NCBI RefSeq assembly: GCF_029227915.1
Contig: NC_079875.1
Coordinates: forward strand, 6,758,001-6,822,000
Direction of reading: 5' to 3'
DNA: 64,000 nt
Source: Hydractinia symbiolongicarpus
Lineage: Eukaryota > Cnidaria > Hydrozoa > Anthoathecata > Hydractiniidae
Positions 42,058-54,500 of the stretch are shown here, in pieces. Each line of letters starts with the position of its first letter. Within the stretch, counting starts at the first letter, position 1. The position numbers and the translations under genes were made by a program. Below the pieces are notes generated by a model. That model worked only from the letters and a program-made list of their open reading frames with translations. It ran no database searches and was not told the origin of the DNA.

Positions 42058-43574
42058 ATGTCAGCTTCGTATGGTTTACCTGGTGGGTCGGATTTGATAC
42101 AACTTAACTGGAACAGCAATTGGGGCAATGACAAGTCTAATGGAAGAAAACCTGCCAAAAGTAATTCAACCAAAGGTTCAAAAATTCTATCACCACCAAA
42201 AAAGGATCTTACAATAGAAGGTTGGCTGTTTGTTTTTTCGTATGTCTCACGTGTTATAAGTTAGTGACATCACAAGTTTTAAATAAAGTCTACCCTGACT
42301 ATTTTTCCCAGGGACGATCCCTCCTAGCTTAAGGTGCTTTTAAAGTTTTTTAACATTAATTTGTGATAACTAACTAGCTACAGTAGAACTTTCGCTCTAT
42401 TTCCCTCTAGAACATCACGAACTGTGCGATAAATACTCCTGGCTAAACTAGGATCATTTGGTCAGTCGGTAGAGCTCTAGACTCATGTTCCTGAGGTTGT
42501 GGGTTCTATCCCCACATTTAAGGTTGTTGTCTTATTAGGCCAAAGTTTAATAAAACTTACTTTAGCTCAAATAGAAGCTTCTTATGCAGATATTTGTCAA
42601 AGAGTTAAAAATATGAGGCTAAAGTGAAAAAACACTTTTACAACTTTTTTTTTTTTACAACAAACACAATTACAACTATCCATCATAAGGAATAATGGAC
42701 AGAAACCTTAATGAAGAAGATGTAAAGAACAAACAAGTTTTTTCCACAGGGGCAACGTAATGTTTTGATTTTGAGTTAAAAACAATAGACGTGTGTACGT
42801 TCTAAGAAGCAAAAGTATAATCTACAGACTTTAAAAAAAAGGGCCTTGTTTTCAAAAAAACTATAAATATATGTCTAGCCATTTAGCCCAACATGAATCT
42901 GCATTTGTACATGTGTGCTTATCTTTCCACAACTTTTTATGCTATACCTTTTTATCATCTGCATGTACACTTACTTATACATATTTTTAGATTTAAGCCA
43001 CTCTTTCATTTGTGGTGTATTGGCACCGATTCTTGATAGAAAAAGCAACAATAATAATAATGTGTTGGGTTTGGCTAGAATAATGGAATTCAAGGAGGAT
43101 ACTATTGTGTATTTGGAAAACTGTTTTTATGGTGATGGTAGTCCAGCTACAGATTTTTTGGCAAGGTTTGTTGCTGAGAAGCCAGATGTTACGATATCTG
43201 AGTTAAGGCGCTGTTTAAGTCACAAGGGCTTACCAAAAGAAGCGATTGATGCAATAGCTTCATATGATGATTTAGAGATAATTGATGATATACTGCCATT
43301 ACATCTAGATGATTTAGCCTCAAAGTTGACAACACGTGGAAGAACAAATTGTGACTGGGAGTATGTGGCTTTATGGTTTGGTTACCAGGAGCAAATTTCA
43401 TTACTGAAAGCATCAGTTCCAAGAAGTGTTGAAAGTGCTACGGTTGAATTAATAAGTTTAATAAAAACACAACGACCAGGCATGAAAGTGAAGTCAATGA
43501 TCGCGTCTTTGGAATTAATATGTAATGATGAAGCTGCAAACGCCCTTAAATCTCAATTAAACAAAAAGGTGTAA
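42058..43574 (+). CDS. Death-fold gene 1 (two death-like domains), 248 aa
   Basis: Coding exons 42058-42220 and 42991-43574 join in frame: GAAG then GT at 42221, TTTTTAG before 42991, phase 1. The start codon lies 18 bases after a splice acceptor (42038-42039), so a non-coding first exon is expected upstream. The first exon encodes a Ser/Asn-rich head, MSASYGLPGGSDLIQLNW. The second encodes two helical domains. The first (from LAPILDR, ARIMEFKEDTIVYLENC, SPATDFLARF) and the second (DDILPLHLDDLASKL, DWEYVALWFGYQEQISLLK, SATVELISLIKTQRPGMKV, NDEAANALKSQL) both follow the six-helix death-domain pattern, the second very clearly. Death domains mediate protein-protein assembly in innate immune and cell-death signalling. 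No enzyme or TIR domain is visible. The closest relative in the window is gene 4 (57525-58376). Confidence 0.82.
42450..42521 (+). repeat. tRNA-like segment, probable SINE head
   Basis: GGTCAGTCGGTAGAGC resembles a polymerase III A box or D arm, and GTGGGTTCTATCCCCAC is a perfect T-arm stem with a B-box-like core. The anticodon stem pairs poorly, so it is not a good tRNA gene. It lies in the intron of death-fold gene 1. Confidence 0.55.
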
Positions 43575-44735
43575 TCTCATTGTATGTACATTGATATTTA
43601 AGCTCACTTAACTCAACATTATGTATATTGTGATATTTTTTTCAACCAATATGGAAAATCTTGTTAATTTTTATATTTTGTACGTTTCTCAAATAAAACT
43701 GCATTTTCTGAACAAATTAATACGCCTACATATTTGTTTTGCATGTATGTGGTGAACGTACTACTTTTCGATGTTTAATCACTGCACTGTCTAAACAAGT
43801 TCAAAAATGTATGGCAGGTGATATAAGTTCTTGAAAAAAAAGTGTTTTTTTTTGACATTATATATACATCTTTAGTGTATTATATAAATGTGTTTATAAT
43901 TATATTTATGTAATTCTAATTGTTACAACAACAAAATTTTTTGAGTTGTGAACAGCACTCTGCAAGGCTTTACATTATATGATTATGTATCATTATATCA
44001 AAATATTGCTGTAAAACTAAATGTAAGGTAAAATATTATATAATGGATATACATAAAGGTCGAAAAAAAGAATGTATATAAAATGCTTACCATTTTGTTT
44101 TTACTTTTCCGTGAAGTAGTCTAAAGTAACAATATCAATTTATCTCACATGGGAATCAATGTTCTCTTTCTTATTTACAGTAAAAAAGAACCAAAGTATA
44201 TAAAAAAAGATAAAATTAAATAGATAAAAAAAGACTTTGTGATAAAATATAAACTTATTCTATTTTTTCAGACTGCTTGCCCAGTTTAGATTATTGTAAC
44301 CTTGGGAGAGTGATTTATTGCTTAGGTGTTATTTTCTTACTTATAGGCCTGCTATCTTGCAATCTTGTCAATAAAGTAATTCCAAAATTGTTTTACAGTG
44401 TCCAGCATGAGATTTTAGAGCAGATGAGGTTTTAAATGTTTTGCATGTGCAATTAAGCAGCTCACTCAAGCTCGAGGATGGAGGTGTGTGAGTGAGATTG
44501 CATGCACTAGAATGACAAGTATATATTGATTTTACTTTCTTTAAGAAGTATAAATTTGAAGAAAAAAAAACATCTATTGCACATTTGGGTCAACAAACTG
44601 TCTGTTTACATAATTTTTTGGGGTGCGGTAATATTTCAATTTTCTACAGCATTAATCTGATTATGATATATTATTTTTAGAGAAAGTTCAACACATTTAA
44701 AAAATACAACATATAAAGAAACTTTATAGATCACA

Positions 44736-47700
44736 ATGCCACACATGTTAGATACACCTTTTGGTCAAGTAAGTATATATGTTGCATTTTTAAGACAATC
44801 TGTCTGTTTTGAATATATATAGAGTCTAAACACGAAAGTAATATTGTCAGAAAATTTCAAATTTCTACCATTGATTTGTAGACGTAAATGAAAGATTGCC
44901 AAAAAAAAAACTTTCTATTCTAACTTTCTTTGGTTGCAATGTAGTTGTTGCATGGATTTTTAAAAAATGAAGATTTTAACATATAACATGTTCAATAAGA
45001 ATTTATATGACAATCATCGAAATAAATATGGTGACAATGGCCATGATTCTTGGTACAATTTACCAAGTTTGCTTTCTTGTGTTATGGTGGTTTTTGGAAA
45101 AATATTTTTCGCCTTTATATCAAATTGGATATTTTATTTTGAAGTTGTAAAACATATGGGAATTAATGATAACATTTATGATCACTACAGTTGATTCTAA
45201 TACTATTGTTGATTCAATAGAGAAATTATATTCTGTAACTTTTTCTCTCACTTTCTGTTTCCAAGACCTGAACAGTTTAATAATTTTTGTGTCAATTGTT
45301 ATTGTTATTTTTCTTGAAATGCTTTCAGGATTGATAAGTTAATCCGAAAGAAAAAAAAAATTCTAATTAAGTTCATGAATAATAATGACATGTTTGAATG
45401 AACATCAAAAATTATAATCTGTGGGGACGGGGAATATATTCTATAAATTTGAAGATCTCAAATAATTTAAAGGATGTTTAAAATGTATTGTTTCTGACAC
45501 TGAAGTGGCTTTATCCTGTATACATATTTAGAATAATAATGATGATGATGATAATGGATTTTTGTTAGGCCTTGTAAATTCTTGTGTTAAATTTCTCTTT
45601 TTTTTCAGTTCACATTAATATTTATATTGGTAGTCAAGAAACTCGTTACTAGCAACAGCACTATCAGATTCTTTGCAACTATCGTAAAAAAGCATAATGA
45701 AACTCTATTGATGTTAGAGGACAACACTGCCAATAGCGCAGGAATGATGGTTTACACATGTGGCTTATTAATTGCTAATATTTTCAGAAAAAACACAGTA
45801 TTAGAAAGACAAATGTATTTCATTTATATAATGACTTTGTGATATTAATATAAAGGGATATTTGGCGAATAGGGGGGTGAGGATTCTGGGCAAGCAAAAA
45901 TACACAAAACTCTTGGCACGTGTACCCAATTTAATAACATTCTCCTGACACCTATCCTATTTTCATAGATCGTATTTGTTTTCAACAACTACCTGTTGTT
46001 ACCTTCTCGCAATTTTTTTACAACTGTTCGTTGTTTTCCTTTCTCTCCCTTTTTTACAACTGTTCATTTGTTGTTTTTTTTGCTCTATTTTTTACAACTG
46101 TTCGTTGTTTTCTTTTCTCTCTCTTTTTTATAACTTTTCGTTGTTTCCTTTCTCTCTTTTTTATTACAACTTTTGTTGTTTCCTTTATCTCTCTTTTTTA
46201 CAACTTTGTTTCTTCCTTTCTCTCTCTTTTCTCAACTCTCGTTGTTTCATTTCTCTCTTTTTTTACAACTTGTATTTGTTTCCTTTCTCTTTTTTTAAAA
46301 CTACTCGTGTAAAATTGCCCTTATCTCATGAGTACGCACGCGCGCACCACAAAACGAAGGCTGATGAAGGCAGCTTAGCATATTCACTCTTTTAGTTAAC
46401 AACTACCCGTTGTACCTTTCCTTTCCTTTAACTGTCTTATTGTTTATTTGCGCTATGTTCTAATTTCACCTGAGCGTAACACACTGTATCCTTACTGGGG
46501 TACACGCATGATGACACACCATAAAAAGTAGACTCACAAATGCCGCCCAACATAAACACACACAAAAAAAATTCAAAATAAATCCATAGAGATTGTGGTA
46601 GGCCCATTGCTTCCACCACTGGACAAAAACCTTGTTGATTCATAAAGCCAGATTGAATCAATGCAAGGAAACCGTGTAGCTAAAACAATTGGACAGTATG
46701 TCAGATGAAGATTCATGCCCATGCTGACCCACTTGATGAAGTTACCATTATACCAATAGACATTAACAATCCAGTAGTGATCAGGTCGAAATTAGAAAAA
46801 GAAAAGAAATTAGTGTTAAAAATGTAATGGGTGGGTGTGTGGGTGGGGAAATCTTTAGTTGGATTTTCAAGACAATCTTGTCAGCTTAGGTCAGAGGCCA
46901 ATGTGATCTGAAATTCTTAATTTATATGCCATTGGTAACAGAGACCTGGCAGAGTGGCCTGGCTAATTGAGGCAATACCCAATGTGGGTAAACAAAACAA
47001 CATGCCTCGATTTTGAAGCTCAATATAGTGTTTTCATATCCCAGTTCACCCAACCAGCTAGCAACCCAACTGGAAACTGCAATTAACATGAGCTAAACTA
47101 TGTTTAGCTCCATTTAAAACTGTCTCATGCAAGTAGCGCCACCCTTTATCACGTGACTCTCAAAAACTATATGTAAATATTTAAGAATTTTTATAAGCAC
47201 CAAGTTATTCAGGAAGATAAAACACTCATTTTAAGCTAAAGGTTTTTTTTTGACCTCAATTCTCCTTTTAGGTTTTTAAGATAGACTTGTTGAATGCCAA
47301 CACCAATCTTAAGGGCTGAAGAATATAGAACGTATGCATCCACCATAACATTCTTTCCTCTTATTATCTTTGAATTTAAAATTATTTAGATGCAACAACT
47401 CACTATAAATGACGAAAGAGATTCAGGACCTGCTGAAGGACATATTGTTCAAGGTGATATTCATTTTATTTTTTTAGTCTTAGTTGCTATGTTGGCCCAT
47501 CCTTGAATTGACTTCATTCCTTTTTTCTAAAGATACTAAGTGCAGATACCAAGTAATGTAAAAACAGCAAAATAACTTTTAGTTCCACATCTTTTCTAAT
47601 GCCTTTATTCGAATAGTATATATTTCTCTGATAGCTACAATCTTGCCCAAAATTATGTCTCCAATTTGACATTGGCTGCAGGAGCACCACTTTTGCAGAC

Positions 47701-49894
47701 ACTTATTCCATGTAAACAGTGCGCAAACAGCACAAGTCACATATCCTACAATGTACAAAGTACAAAACAACAAATTTGCAAGAAAGGTCTTGTGGATGTC
47801 AGCAAAAAAATTAAAAATCTATACCATAAATTCTATACTAAAAGTACATACATTCATGAAAATGCAAATTCCAAAAGCATGTCTTTTGGATTTGCTGTAT
47901 ATTATACCACCAGGAACAGGTCGACTTTGTGGCATCTCAATTTAAACTTCAGGTCATGTTTATTTTTAAGTTCTTTCATTGTCATGTTATAACATAGCTT
48001 TGCAAACAAGTTGTGTTTGTTACCTTATTTTCTCACTGTTTTACTGTTGTGGAAGTGTCAAAACCTGATTACTTTAATAAGTTGTTTTTAACTTGTTTGG
48101 CTTGCATGTGATTTATTCTCTTCTTTAAAACACAAAACACAAATTATGTACACACAGACAAAAGATGTTGTAAACTGCATCACAAGTTAGGCCTTGTTTG
48201 GAGTGATCAATAAAGCCATAAAGAAGTTGTCATTGGGGCGTGATTGGAAAAGGAAAAACACATTTTAACAATTACAAAAATATGCATTTGTGTAATCCCT
48301 AAAATGTCTTTTTTCTTTTTGTTCTCGTCATGTTGCATTTATGAATAAGTCGTAAAATATAAGTTAACAAGCCTATTTAATTCTACATTGAAATTGTTAT
48401 TGGCAGGGGAAGAATTTTATCGGTGAATTTCTAAAATGGCTGGGAAATTGTTATACTTTTTCAGCTTTTTAAGTTAATAAAACCTTTTACTCTGCATATA
48501 TTAGTCATGCCCCATTCCAAAGTGACCTAAAAATTATTGTCCGTTCGTCTGTGGGTACGTCCATACGTTACAGCTTTTTTCTGGCGTTCCATTTCGTAAG
48601 ATTTTAGTTAGGCGTGCAATGAATCGCACACCTCAATAATTCCGCGTGTGCGGTGCGCATGCGATCTTAAAAAATTAAAATTTCGTGATACCCCCTAAGG
48701 TCATTTTATTATGACACCCACCCACCCCCACCGCCTATTTTAAGAAATTTTCTCTGGAGTACCCAACCCCCACCCCCTGCTTATTCGACCCCCCTCCCTT
48801 ACAATTAAGCACAAAAGAGTGTGCACAATGTGAATTCAATGTTCTAATTACTCCATTTTGTTAGATACTAATACGCATGGCGAGGGTTATACTGATATGG
48901 TGAGAAATCATAAAAAGGAAGGTAAATACAGGTTGTTTCATAATATACTAACAAGTACTTACTTAAATGGTTTCTTTAAATTAGATCCAGGTTATCATTT
49001 ATAGGGACTGAAAGTTGTGATAATACTTTGCCGAAGGAAAATATGAAAGAAGAAAAGGTACAGGGAAAAAATGATCATGTTAAATCACTGCCAATTTCGA
49101 GTAAGTGCCTATTACAACGATAAAAAAGGATAATTGGTTAACCAGACCAGCTTGCCTCATGCCCTCTGTATCTACTGTGAACCCTGACAAGTAAATAATA
49201 GCCTTTTGTTACCTAGTCTTTTTAATGAAATGTTTATGATATCTCTCACTAAACTGGTCAATTGATTTACTTTACTCTAGCTTGGTATTCTATGTTTTTG
49301 TTTTTAGGTCTTAATTCACAATTGAAGATAGCTGCAATATTAGACATCAAAGGTCGAAGCGATGTCATGACGGTAGCAAAGTATTTGAATTTAAGTTCTC
49401 TTGAAATTAAAGATCTTGAGTCGCATAATTCTGGTGGTGGTCGACCAGCTTTATCGTTTTTTGAAACACTAAAAATAAAAAAGTTTGAGGAGTACATGAT
49501 AAAACTTAAGACCTGTTTTAAAGAAAATAAAATGGTAAAAGCTGGTAGAATCATCTCGCATTATAATGATTTGGATGCGTTAGATGATTTAACACCTCTT
49601 GATATTGACAAACTTGCTAATGTTACTACTGTTTGTAATGAAACTACTGCTCCTGATTGGAAATGTGTTGCAGAATTTTTCGAAATGGCAGATGAAATAC
49701 CTGCGTTTAAATCAAAGATATCAATTGCTAATAGTTACAGTCCAACATTAGCATTGTTTCAGCTAATTGCAACAAAATATTTTAAGGAAATTAATATTGG
49801 AATTTTTTATGAAAGTGTTAAGAATGCTGGAAATCAAATTGCTGCAAAAGAGATTGAAGACCAGATTAGCATAATTGCCCAGAGACTGGTTTAA
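44736..49894 (+). CDS. Death-fold gene 2 (two death-like domains), 278 aa
   Basis: Five coding exons join without a frame error to 837 bases: 44736-44768, 47390-47453, 48865-48921, 49005-49100 and 49308-49894. All introns are GT-AG; the first donor (GTAAGT at 44769) and the fourth (49101) are consensus. The start codon again lies just after an acceptor (44680). The N-terminal half, encoded by short exons, is polar and acidic/Lys-rich. The last exon encodes VAKYLNLSSLEIKDLESHN and GGGRPALSFFETLK (first death-fold), then LDDLTPLDIDKLAN, DWKCVAEFFEMADEIPAFK and the rest of the second domain. The first exon is the least certain. The last exon is clearly homologous to gene 3 (51536-56035), for example the GGGxPAL motif. 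Confidence 0.75.
46000..46310. repeat. Minisatellite, about 7-8 imperfect units
   Basis: Pyrimidine-rich units built on TTTTACAACT, TTCGTTGTTT and CTTTCTCTC recur every 35-45 bases, within the first intron of death-fold gene 2. Confidence 0.8.
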
Positions 49895-51523
49895 GAAGAA
49901 TGTTTGTAGTAATTCTTTGCACCAGAATTTTAAACTTCTTTCTGAAGACTGCGGTATTTCCAACCATGTGTCCTAGATTAGAGGCATTCTTTCTTGTTGT
50001 CCATAATATACACACAACGTCACAACAAATCAAATTATAATTTTTTTATTTAAACTAGCTATATATAGATGTATTTAAATTTAAAAGTTCGACTTTAAAT
50101 AAAGAAAATTAACCTTTTTATCTGCTTGGGATAGTGGTGTAACCTTTGGTAGTTTACAGCATAACATGTCATAAGTAAAAAAATAAAAAAAAGATGTTTG
50201 AAACAACTAAATTTGCATAAGTGTATACGTTATAGCAAATAAATATATACCAAAAAGTTGGAGCTTCATTGTAAGAAGACGACTATGCAGATTTTATGTG
50301 TTTGTTTACATGCATGTATAGTTGTGATTCATAGTTCATTTATAACAAGGACCGAACTCTTTAAAACTTATACAAATGGAAGATAAATTTGTTTAGACAA
50401 ACTTAGGAGAATTGTATATTTGAACTTACTTTCATCATACCATATTTTTAGTCGATGTATTTATTAGGCATAGTTTACTTAAACCAGTTATTTTTATAAG
50501 TTTATTTCATACTTTTATAATATGCTAATATATTGAGGAATTTTTTAAGCTGTTTTATATCACAGGCGACACAACTGTTTAACTTATTTTCTAGTAGTGC
50601 AGGTAGATTCACTGTAATGTTTTACTTACTAAATCGTTATTCATTATTACAAACGTAACGCAGATGGTTTATCAGCTTAAATTTGAAATGTCTATTTTTT
50701 CTAATGTTTTCTAACGAATTTTCCAGGTGTTGATAGCAGAAAAATATTATGAAGTTTTTGTTTAAATAGTCCATCTTAGAAACTCTTCTTTATAATATTG
50801 GCGAGGGTTAAATTAAAGAAATATTGTTATATACAAGGCCAAAAACTTAACTCTTAGCTAAAATATTTTTGGGGTTGATGAAAATATTGCCAAACGATTT
50901 TGTATTAGAATACTGTTGACGTGACAGATATTTTGTCACACAAATAAAGTATAAGTGGTTAGTAATTTAAAAAACTTGAATAAACTACATCAAGGGAATT
51001 TATTTGTATTAAATCTAGGAATGTGCTTTGTAAGAACCAATTCTATGTAGGTAAGTTATGAAAAATTGACTGACCACTCTGATTTTTTGAAAAGGTGGAA
51101 TTCGGCAATAAGTAATACTCTACTTTTATTAAAAACGTTTTCAAAATGTCTGTGCAGCCTCCAAAAAACATAGAGAAATGAGAAAATTGTCAAAAAATTT
51201 AGTTTCTCAGGAAAATGTGAGAGATACCAACAAAACAAGAAATTAGTATTGTGTGGACTCCTGGTTTGAACCCCATTTATGGACTTTCCTTCGACTAAGG
51301 AGCGCCTGAAAGACAAGCTGCATTAGATTTGTAATGTTGATAATGGCACCAGAAATTTAATTAACTCATGCATTTCTTCTTTAATTACTTTAATCTCTTG
51401 TTGTTTTTGTTGTTTTGTTTTTGTGCGTTTATTTTTTCATATTAATTTTCACATTATTTTCATATTTTATATTTTCGTCCTAATACAATAATATCGATTG
51501 TCAATATGTCATTTTTTTAATAG
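49895..51523. other. Intergenic, no gene seen
   Basis: AT-rich sequence between death-fold genes 2 and 3. No exon-like open frame is flanked by splice signals that I could support. Confidence 0.5.
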
Positions 51524-51535
51524 ATAAAAAAAAAT

Positions 51536-54500
51536 ATGTCAGGAACCATAACGCTAACACAAAGACAACCAGACCCATCAGAGAATGAGGAATATAAAAA
51601 AATTAACGAGGTATACGGTTATTAATGTCGTTCTTAGTTAAAAAAGTTACATAGTCTCTAAAATCTGATTTAACTAAAGATGGTAAATCAAGTAGTAGTG
51701 TTGTGCATGTTTACAATGTGGTTGGCAGTGTGCCATGATGGTTGTAAATTCTTATTTAGGTGACTGGAACAGCAGTCAGAAGTCGTCGAAATGGTTGTCA
51801 AGATACTGACGATTTAGCAGGTTTACAATTTATCCAATTAAATTTCATTCGTTTTATCCTACTCTATTCATTAAATTCTACTCCATTTGTTAGATTTTAC
51901 TCCATTTGCTTGGTTCGGGCCTGTTTGTTAAATTTTTCTCCATTTATTGAAGCCTACTCCATTTGTTGCATTTTACTTCACTCAGTAAAATCAGCTTTTT
52001 CATTGCATTCTAGTCCTTTTGTTGGATTCTACTCCATTTATTGGATTATAGATTTTCCTTTTTTCAGTAGTTTTTACAGACTTTAAAAAACAAAAACAAA
52101 ATCTAAAAATAAGAACGTTTTATTAAAAGTCTAGGGAAAGTCAGGGAAAAATATACTAATAAGTTTTAGTTTTATCAATTGCCAAACTTTAAAAGGCGAA
52201 AGTTTGTGTGTCTGTGGTGTTGCTAGAATTATATTCTGCATATTTAAAGTGTTCTCATGTTAAGTCCACATGAGAAAAGCTGAGGGATTTTATTTCATGA
52301 AGTTTGTCTGTGCCCTGAAAAACATATCAAGATACGGGTAATTAAATTGACTGATCCCGTTCTTTCTAAATTGTAAAATGTGGATTGTAAATATTTTTAT
52401 ATTTACTTCATAGAAGTGGACGGAGGAAAAAAGGTTTATGTTGATGGTCAGGAGGATCAGGGTAGTCCTTGTAATGGACAATGTGATATAGCAAATTTAA
52501 CAGAAAAATTTAGCAGCATAAGTCTTACCAAAGACGAGGAGAAGAAAACTGTTGATTGTAAGTATTGTTGATACTTTGTGGTAAACTGTCGCGAGTTTCT
52601 CTCTATTTATACTACTAGTCGTTAGCCCGTGAAAAATCCACGGGTTAGCCCGTCCTTTTTATACCACATTGCGTGCTTCTCGCTATTGCGCAGCTAAGCT
52701 ACCATTTTGCGTGACAGACAGACATACGTATACAGGTATTATAATATAGATGTTTAAGTGCTTTTGTATACGAGACTTACGAAAAAAACCGCTTCATTGA
52801 AATCCACATATCGTTTACACTTTTTTAAAAGAATGATAAAAATCAGGGCATCAATTTTTAGGCTTTGAAATTATTTCTATACAAATTTATTGCATATGTT
52901 TATGAAGTAAACTTGTAAGAAGAATTTGAGTGTCAGGTTTTATGTTGATGTTGTATTGGTTTAAATATGTATTCAAAAAAAAAAAGCTTAATAGTAAAAG
53001 TTATTTTATTCTCCTTTTCAATAAAAAATCAGCCTTAAGCTTAGATTTTCTTAATTTTTAGTAAATCCCTTGTATTATTTTGAAGCAAACTCTTATGAAA
53101 AAGTGTGGTGTAAGTTAATTAAAAAGGAAAAATATAGTTGATAATTTCCGTGAAATTGACATAGACTGGCAAAATTTGCGAAAATTATTCCCCTAAAGAT
53201 AGGTAAGTGCACTCAATGAGGGCAACAAAATTTTAGTATTTGTTAGCTTAAAAATCACGCTTAAAAATCACGCACACACAAAAAAATAAAGAAAATATCT
53301 CTTATAATGATACGGAGAGTGTCTGTGTGTCTGTGTGTCCGTAACAAGCAAAGTGGATGTGTTTATTTTCCTTTGATGTAGCCGAAATTTCCTTTGAAGT
53401 TTCCGAAGGTTTACTTTGTTTACATCACGCGATCAAAATGGATCAACTTTCTTTACAAAAATGGTGTTCCCCGACACCAAAAAAAACAACAAAAAGAGAA
53501 CGGTCCCCTTGTCTTGAAAGAAGTGAAAAGAGCATATTTAAAAATAAAAAAATTCAAGTGAAGTAGTAGAAATGTTAAGTTGGAAGTGAGAAGTGGAGCT
53601 AGAAGTAAAGAAAGTTAGAAGTAGAAAATAAAGGTTAGAGTTTGAAGTCGATTTGAAATCACAGATAGTAAGAACTTTGATATTTTTAGACGTTTGGTTT
53701 TTATGTTGCTGGAGCAAGCAGGCTCCCCTTTTTCAGCAAAAGCCACCCGCCTAAAAGCCTCTTAAAGTAGCCATATTTGTTTACATTTTGTTGCATAATT
53801 AATGTGTGCCCTGGCGCGTAACTAATGTATTTGTCCAAAAATTCAAAATGCTACATAAAGCCTTTAGCTGACTAACAAACGGAAAACTTTGGTTTGTTGA
53901 ACTGTAATGTTATTATTTTTACTTTACTATTGTTTCTCTTTATATGCGTTTTACTAAGCATAAATAGCTAGCTTTAGTTTCAACTAAATGTTCACAGTTT
54001 AAGTATATTTAACTGAGGGTGTCTTAGCTACTATTAGCTAGCTAATGTTATCCTCTAGATCCTACTCTTCCCACCCCCCATCATGGCTAGCTCTAACCTA
54101 TGACTTATGTTCTTATTCCTCTTTTTTAATTTTATATAGCTAGCTACCTTAGTTTCCAAACTTTTCTTCTTTTATGAGCACGAATTATGATGGTAATAAG
54201 CTAGCTAGCTAACTGCAAAATCTTGAACTTGAAGTTTTGCAGGATAGTAGGATGTATTTTTTAAGAGTATAATTATTTTCACATTTCCTGTAAACTTCAC
54301 ACCCAAGCAATATGACAAGTGGAATAAATTTTTTCAGAATTTAAAGTGTGTGTGTTAAGTTATTTTTTATTTTTATGTTTCTGACATCCAGTTATACTTT
54401 TGTCAGCCCACATCTAAAATGCCAGGTAATTTACAGGGGGTTGTAGACATTTGATTGGCAATTTACGTGGGTTTGTGACTTTATTTTAATTTATGAGAGG

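Noticed and set aside
42450-42521. A functional tRNA gene
   Set aside because: T arm is good but the anticodon arm does not pair; fits a SINE-derived relic better.
45600-45842. Exon-like frame after TTTTTTTTCAG between death-fold genes 1 and 2
   Set aside because: No donor, no family and no counterpart; not included as a gene.
45976-46395. Long Phe/Ser-rich open frame in the pyrimidine-rich region
   Set aside because: Produced by the minisatellite of T/C-rich units, not a protein gene.
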